A DNA stretch of 64,000 nt from Ziziphus jujuba. Taxonomy: Eukaryota > Streptophyta > Magnoliopsida > Rosales > Rhamnaceae. The stretch spans positions 30,290,501 through 30,354,500 of the forward strand of contig NC_083380.1 of assembly GCF_031755915.1 (NCBI RefSeq). The letters are read 5' to 3'. Each line of letters starts with the position of its first letter. Position 1 is the first letter of the stretch. The notes beneath the pieces are model-generated. The model made no database searches. It was not told where the DNA came from and was given only the letters and a program-made list of their open reading frames with translations. Made by a program: the position numbers and the translations under genes. Shown here in pieces: positions 57,834 through 64,000 of this stretch.

Positions 57834-58470
57834 AACACTTTGATTTTTCCCCCCTTTCTCTTAGAAAAGCTTGGAGGTTCTAATAAGAGAGCATCTTATA
57901 TAGAGGCATGGAGAAGCTTCTTGCATAGTCAAAAAGTTATTTATTTCCTGTAGACCGAAATAGACTGGTAGGTGGATTTTATAACTACAAAATATTAAGT
58001 TGAGTTTCATGTATTTCCGTTGAGTATGGGGAGCATGTTTGTAAATAAGAAAGTTTTCTTATGCAGATTTGTTAATGAGAAATTTGCTGGGAAGTTCTAC
58101 CAATTAAAGTGCTTATTTTGCAGCCAACATTTTATTTATTTCTTCTAGACCAAAATAGACAGATAGAGACATTTTACAACTACAAAATATAAAAGTTCAG
58201 TGTCTGTGCCGTATAGTTATTTATTTTTTTTAAGATGCACTTTGATTCCAAGTAATAGCTCGCTAGTTACAGATTAAGTCAACTCATCTGAAAATGCCAA
58301 GTTCATAAACCAATGAAAGATTTCCAAGAAAGGAAAAACAAACAATCAAGAAATAGATCGGTCATCCCAAACACTAAATAATTCATTTCTTACATCATGC
58401 TATGTTCAATATATGTGGGAGAGACTTATCTACCAAAGAGTGCTTTAACTTATGTTGAATACCACCGATC
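57834..58470 (-). promoter_or_regulatory. RLP upstream block of copy 3
   Basis: TATATAA at 57896-57902; the phrase GTGGGAGAGACTTATCTACC at about 58415. Two partly duplicated pieces (TAGACCGAAATAGAC at about 57950, TAGACCAAAATAGAC at about 58145) suggest a small internal duplication. Confidence 0.5.
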
Positions 58471-59302
58471 CCAAAAGCTCAAGCTAATGAAAGATGGATT
58501 TTCATTTGATTTATATTTTTTTTCTAACACTCCCCCTTTCAGTTGATTTATATTTCTCTTAATATTCCTCTTTAAATGTAGACCCGCTTAAATTATTTAT
58601 TTATTTTGGGTGGAGTTTTTGAACCGATAAAAGATAGACTTTCATTTAATTTTATATTTCTCTCTAGCATCTTCCAACCATGCACATTTGGTCTCCTATT
58701 TTCGATTGTCTTTTGCACATTTCTATGTGGATCGCTCGACTTTCTCGAATTTCTGTAATTGTATGTTGAAAAAATAGAAAAGATAAAAATAAAAACAAAA
58801 ATTTTCAGACACCAAGGAAAATATACAAAAGTCACGGATTATTGCAAAAATTGTATGTTGATAAAATTGAAAAATAACTCAAATATTATTATTCATGATA
58901 ACTGTCTTGTTACATTTACCAGGGACACCTATCTATAGGCCACATAAAAGCATAAAAAGAAATAAATAAAAAAAATAAAAAAGGAAAACATCTTCCAATT
59001 TCCTAATCTAATTAGACTAGCCCCTAATAAATTAAAATAAATGAGATTAAAAATTATATTTTTTTATTTCCTAATTAAAGCTAATTCAAATGTACATCTA
59101 ACGAATAGTATTTTACTATAAGGATATACATCAAATCAAATATATCATATTTTTCTACTACATTAGCCAGGCTAGGAAATGCCACGATTTTAACCAATCC
59201 AAGAAAGCAAATATATATATATATATAAATCAAATATATCATATTTTTCTACTACATCAGCGAGGCTAGAAAATGCCAAGATTTCAACCAATCTAAGAAA
59301 GA
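58471..59302. other. Spacer with a short tandem duplication
   Basis: No gene. AAATATATCATATTTTTCTA and its following ~75 bp occur twice, at about 59139-59213 and 59228-59302. Confidence 0.6.
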
Positions 59303-59510
59303 AAATATATATAGTCCGTCTATAGTGTAAAAGTCTGCATGTTTTTATCATGTGCACCATAATATTGACGACGGTTTTTGAAAAAATCATTATCAATACT
59401 ATTACACATAAATAAATATTGATGATAATTTTTTCAAAAATCATCATTTTTGAAATGTTTCGTACCATAAAATAGTGTAGAAGTCCACATCGTAGAACTC
59501 CATTATATAT
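59303..59510. repeat. MITE-like hairpin
   Basis: TGAAAAAATCATTATCAATA (about 59379) pairs with TATTGATGATAATTTTTTCA (about 59418), and the outer parts (TAGTGTAAAAGTCTGCATG and TAGTGTAGAAGTCCACATCG) are related. Non-coding; the family is not recognised. Confidence 0.45.
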
Positions 59511-59589
59511 ATATATATATATATGCCTGATTTCTTTTACAATGTTGGATATATATATTTATACATATATATATATATTGTTTTTCTTT

Positions 59590-59881
59590 CAATCAGTTGC
59601 TATGATGAATAATATGAGAGACTTATTTACCAAAGTTCACTTCATGGTCCAACCAGACACGTCATGTTTTTCCATCTGCAACTTTCTATGTGAAAGATCC
59701 TACTTTACCAAATTCATTGAATATTATGCCGGAAAAACAAAAAAAATAAAATTTTCAAACATGAAAATGAATATACAATATTATATGCCAGATTTCTTTT
59801 GCAATGTTGAATATATATGTATATATAGTTTTTTTGAATTAGTTGCTATGTTGAATAATGTGAGAGACTTATTTACCAAAG
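59590..59881. other. RLP upstream block copies
   Basis: AATATGAGAGACTTATTTACCAAAGTTCACTTCATGGTCC at 59611-59650 (written in two parts: GAGAGACTTATTTACC, then TTCACTTCATGGTCC) and again from 59861, where it is interrupted by the solo LTR and resumes at 60919. Confidence 0.7.
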
Positions 59882-60918
59882 TGTTGAAGTGTGGCAATTT
59901 TGCCACTTGATGGTGCATGTCACCGGCTAGCATGCACACCTTGGTATCAAATCATTTCCTTTTATGAGTTTATATTTTTTTTTGTATGTTTTAATTTATG
60001 CAAGGTATATTTTGATAATGTTTTGTGCCTAAGTTATGTATGCAAAAGTATAGGCAAAATTATGCACAAAAGAGTAGGAATGTAATGCTTGAAATGCCTA
60101 TGGTGCTGGATTCATAATTTCCAGCAACATAGTTCTACTATTTATCTTATATCTCAGGTTGCAAATGGCGTTTTGGGCTGAAATTTTGAGGGATGTCTAC
60201 AGACATATATAGAAGACTATGGTTCAAATTTCAGGTCCAAATGACATGGGAAAGTCCATTTTCTATTCCAAACAGATTGCTGTATCTGATGGGCCCAGTA
60301 TGCAGAGTATGGGCCAGTTTTGGAGCTGTTTGGCCCATGATCCGGTTCCAGAACTTTCCTAGATCTTGGAACAATATTTATTTATGACCAAGGATGCTTC
60401 AAACCAAGTTTCATAGGCAGATACAAAGGGAAACTAAGTAGGTGAAGCTAGTTTGGTTGTTTACCCAAACTAGTTAAACAATAGGAACTTAGTTCAAACC
60501 ATGTGCCACTTTTTACTATATTTGGAATAGACATGTTGCAGCTGTTTTTGACCTCTTTTGTGTATGAAAAGTTAGGTGTTGACCATTTTACTTTTTAAAT
60601 TTCAAATACTTTACTCATTTTGTAAGCTCACATGCTTGGCATGTGTGAACTAGTTGTAATTTCAAGCTTATATTGCAAAATGAATGAAATGGCTATAGAT
60701 CGAAGCCTCATTTTTCAAAAGCCAACGTGGTCCCCTTCTTCTTATCTCTTCTTCAACATCTTAGAACACTCTAGGAACCCTAAAAACCAGAAAACACCAT
60801 AACCAAAACCTAAAAACACAACTCACACACAACCATTTCCAAGAGCATCACCAAAAGCTTGCTTGTTGCTAACACTTCAAGCTAGCTTGCTCTTGGTCAT
60901 AACCTTCTCACCCCAACA
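59882..60918. mobile_element. Solo LTR, 1037 bp
   Basis: TGTTGAAG...CCCCAACA with terminal TGTTG/CAACA and a perfect 5-bp target duplication CAAAG (59877-59881 and 60919-60923). No coding region. The uninterrupted phrase ACCAAAGTTCACTTCATG is present at 59630. It fits a solo LTR left by recombination between LTRs; the superfamily is not known. Confidence 0.88.
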
Positions 60919-60923
60919 CAAAG

Positions 60924-62280
60924 TTCACTTCATGATCCAACCTGACACGTCATGGTTTCCCATCTGCAACTTTCTACGTGAAAGACCTGATTTTACCAAA
61001 TCTATTGAATTATATTGGAAAAACAAAAAACGAAAATTTTCAAACATGAAAAAGAATATAAAACATTCATAGATTAAAGTCTCAAACAAAAAAAAGAAAA
61101 TATCTTGATATCTTTTTAGTAAGGTATATATGTTGCATAGTTTTTTGAAAGATAGGTAATTGCAACCCAGTAGAAACAGAGGTAAACTGGTTTAATTAAA
61201 ATTTTTTATCATTTGCTAATATAAGAAATTCATGATCTAAGAAACAGAAAAGAACGCGTAATTATAAAATTCATGTGTATTACGTACATACATATAAATG
61301 ATGTTGTGCAAAACCCAAGTGAGACAATACATCAAACCTTTGTCATGTCGTGTGCACAATTTCGTCAAGGATCCAACAAACAAACATATAAAAGTTTACA
61401 CCACACATAGTATAATGAACAAAGAACTCAGGAAATAAATTGTAGGACACACACATCCATGGGACAATTTAATTGATTACTATTATCAGTTCACTTTTTT
61501 CGATTATATTTATAGTTTTAAGGAGTAAAAAAACAAAAAAAAAAAAAAAACAAAAAAAAATTGAAACCAATTGATAAATAGCCACATCAATAGTGGATTT
61601 TACTGATGATGATTACCAATGGCAATAACTAGCAAAACTCTAAAAGACTTAGCAAACTACCAGCAACAAATCACAGTAACTATAGAAAGATATTACCACA
61701 AAGAATCATTTTAATAGCTATGAAAGAAAAGACAACCATGGCTATCAAGTTCAATAGAATAGTTTTAAGAAATTAAATAGCAATATAAAAAAAAAAAAAA
61801 GGAGAAGAAGAAAAAAGAAACAAAAAAAAAAAAAAAAGGTTTATGAGTCAACTAGCTAGCTAACACTATGAATTAATTGGAAAGCATCTAATGAACAAAA
61901 CAGGGGTAACTTTTTCCACTTTTGCGTTACTTATTTATATTATCACATTATTGTTTTCATAAACTTAAATGCTTTTTCTTTTTCTTTTTCCTTTTATTTA
62001 TTTTTTTTTTTTAGTAATATCAACATAGTTCAAATGTCTCCCCATGTATATATGAATCTTGGGAAAGTATTGTATGATTGAAAAATTATAGCATGTGATT
62101 TTTATAACTGGTTTTAGTTGAAAAGCATATTTTTGAACGGTGAACAAGTAAAACAACCTGAATTATTGTATATTTCTTACTTTTATCTTCTTCTTCTTCT
62201 TTTTTTCTTCTTCTTCTTCCTTTCTTTTTCTTATTTTTTTTTTCTTTTTCTGTTTGTTTTGTTTTGACCGTCAATCCCTC
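60924..62280. other. Duplicated RLP spacer
   Basis: No gene. 61170-61420 matches 50320-50430 joined to 54495-54610, i.e. the site without the foldback element. 62030-62280 matches 27300-27520 and 40415-40640. A- and T-rich tracts (61530-61560, 61785-61840, 62180-62260) give false frames. Confidence 0.7.
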
Positions 62281-62640
62281 ATCTGCTTATGTTTTTATCA
62301 GAATTCTTAAAGACCAAATGTCTAACAAATTGTGAGGTGCAATTGTTTTTTAGCATAGATGTGATCAACTCAAGCATATGTCGGATGGTCATTGAAGCAA
62401 CTACCTCAATATGATATTTTAAAAAAAAAAAAACTACATTAGAGGATGCTTTTTAATGAATTCTTCATATTTCACTTCAATCCATATCTTGCAGCTTTAA
62501 TTTTTCAAGATTTCTCTTATTAATTATTAGATTATAATTTTCTTGTTCGCAGTGTTTGATCAGAAAGCACAGTAATAAGTTAAACAATCCAGCCGCTTTA
62601 CTAATCAGGATGCTGTAAGCTAGTTCGTGAGTATATCCTT
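62281..62640 (+). pseudogene. Rpb4 pseudogene, copy 3
   Basis: Third copy. The exon from 62302 encodes FLKTKCLTNCEV, closer to plant Rpb4 than the other copies. The exon from about 62553 gives a VFDQKAQ start, then two stops, then a SRFTNQDAV remnant. The last exon is missing: the copy ends near 62770 and runs into an RLP upstream block. Confidence 0.78.
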
Positions 62641-62794
62641 CATTCTCAACAGTCAACACAATGTTCTTCTTTCGACAATGTTGCATAGTTCCAGGACTAG
62701 TTTAGCAACCTGTTCCTCAGTTTCAATGTGATTATGATGTCCTAGTAAGTAGTAACTGCATCTTCTTTGGAAAAGATTATGGTGCATGTAGCCA

Positions 62795-63115
62795 AAAATT
62801 TACTTATTTTTTGTATACGTCCTTTGAGTCATATTATCTATAGTTGCTTGTTTGTGTCCTATAGGTCCTTGGAGTCAACTAATGATAAAAGAGCTTGATG
62901 CTTTCAGATTTAGTCAAGTCGTCTCTGGGAGGCTTGAAAATGCCAGGACTTAAGCCAATGTATTATCTCCAAGAAAGCAAAAACAAGCAATTAAGAAATA
63001 GATGAGTCACCACAAAATAATTCATTTCTTACATCTAGCAAAAACGCACTGTCAACGTCCAACCACACACGTTTTGGTCCCACATTTTTCTTATCACTTG
63101 ACTTCCTTGAATATA
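62795..63115 (-). promoter_or_regulatory. RLP upstream block without its gene
   Basis: Close match to 25335-25690 and 32300-32655, but no RLP start lies at its left; instead Rpb4 copy 3 abuts it. Confidence 0.6.
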
Positions 63116-63141
63116 TTGATTCACAAAACAAAAAAAGTCAA

Positions 63142-63776
63142 TTTCGGGGCCTATTCCATATTCACTAGGCAAACTTACACAACTCACTTTCCTATACCTT
63201 GGACAGAACAACTTTTCAGGACTATTCCATCTTCACTAGGCAAGCTTACCCAACTTACTTTTCCAAATTTTTCAGAGAACAGCTTTAGCAGTCATATTCC
63301 GTGCTCTTTTCAAAATCTTACCCGCCTCATGGCATTAGTTCTTTGTTATAACCAAATACGTGGTCCAATCCCATCATTATCTAACCTTAATAATTTAAAC
63401 TTCCTAGATTTTTTATATAACCAGTTGCATGGTCTTGCTTCTCAATCATTATCTAACCTCATGAATCTTGAGACTCTTTATCTATATCCTAACAAATTAA
63501 ATGGCACTTTGAAATTTGACATGTTTTTCAGCATGAAAAGTCTTGCATACCTAGATCTTTGTGAAAATACTTTGTCGCTAATTTTAGCAAAGGAAATAAA
63601 AATGTAACAAGTTCAAAATTCAAGCATTTAGGATTCAAGTCATGCAACTTAAGTGAATTCCCATATTTTATTAGGCATCAAAATGAGTTGGAGCGGTTGT
63701 CACTTGTTGAAAACCAGATCTGCTGTGAAATACCTAAATGGATGTGGTACAAGCATAGACACTTTGGTCAGCTTCA
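63142..63776 (+). pseudogene. RLP fragment in inverted orientation
   Basis: LRR coding sequence on the + strand, opposite to all other copies. A partial repeat (PIPYSLGKLTQLTF-like, 63142-63205) is followed by a second one (IPSSLGKLTQLTF, from about 63208), then GHIP-type LRRs, GPIPSLSNLNNLNFLDF, SLSNLMNLETLYLYPN and FDMFFSMKSLAYLDL, then past a stop near 63606 to EFPYFIRHQNELERLSL and SIDTLVSFNI. It corresponds to 24320-23745 of the intact gene. No start, signal peptide or tail. Confidence 0.9.
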
Positions 63777-64000
63777 ACATTGCAACCGTGAAAATCTAAT
63801 AGATCCAATGAGTCAAGCATTTGGATTGAAGAAGTTAAGTTTCCAGAGTCAGGAATATATATAACACGTGAGATTGCCATTGGAACTTACATATAGAATT
63901 CTAAGGTTTGGCAATTGAAAAACTCCTGTAGGAAATTCACCCTGCAACTCACAATCATAAAGCATTATAGATGTCAAAGAAGTAAAATTAGCAAGAAAAT
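63777..64000 (-). pseudogene. RLP fragment, normal orientation, cut by window end
   Basis: From about 63777 the sequence matches 24335-24560 of the intact gene on the - strand (LRRs just before the previous fragment in gene order), with a deletion of ~80 bp near 63840. It continues beyond the window. Confidence 0.9.

Noticed and set aside
1..64000. tRNA, rRNA or other RNA genes.
   Set aside because: None could be recognised by eye; only tRNA-Met complementary primer sites of the retrotransposons were seen.

Overview
This is plant nuclear DNA, from a eudicot. It is AT-rich, has large genes with GT-AG introns, carries Ty1/copia and Ty3/gypsy retrotransposons primed by initiator tRNA-Met, a Mutator-like transposon and a cluster of leucine-rich-repeat receptor-like protein (RLP) genes of the Cf type. 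The species cannot be fixed from the sequence; the RLP style would fit a woody rosid, which is only an impression.

Left part (1-9.1 kb): remains of a Mutator-like element (MULE) with two convergent genes. A MuDR-type transposase lies on the + strand (1-1926, several frameshifts and a stop). A ten-exon DUF1985 + Ulp1 cysteine protease gene lies on the - strand (9049-5495; three TGA stops and one frameshift, but the catalytic His/Asp/Gln/Cys region is intact once the introns are placed). Between their 3' ends sits a 2.8-kb array of ~254-bp repeats that switches orientation near 3185 and has a 508-bp higher-order repeat on its right side.

Middle and right part (11.8-64 kb): a tandem RLP cluster, almost all on the - strand. 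Only one copy is intact (22389-25226). A second is full length but has two single-base nonsense codons (29354-32197). A third (55637-57833) has a stop, a frameshift and deletions. At least five more are fragments (11.8, 39.2, 42.5, 48.5 and 63.1-64 kb), the last containing an inversion breakpoint. The spacers between RLP copies are themselves duplicated: they carry a conserved RLP upstream block, and three times they carry exons of a broken gene for RNA polymerase II subunit Rpb4.

Younger insertions interrupt the duplicated units: a 7.0-kb copia element (15291-22279, 506-bp LTRs, TSD CATAG) just behind the intact RLP; a 5.6-kb gypsy chromodomain element (33022-38639, 458-bp LTRs, TSD ATAA); a 2.9-kb solo LTR (44412-47314); a 4.0-kb foldback element with ~0.9-kb inverted arms and a core of serial hairpins (50436-54448); and a 1.04-kb solo LTR (59882-60918, TSD CAAAG). 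For several, a paralogous copy elsewhere in the window shows the empty site, so the duplications came first and the insertions later. The only gene that looks able to make its normal product is the RLP at 22389-25226; the copia gag frame is also open.
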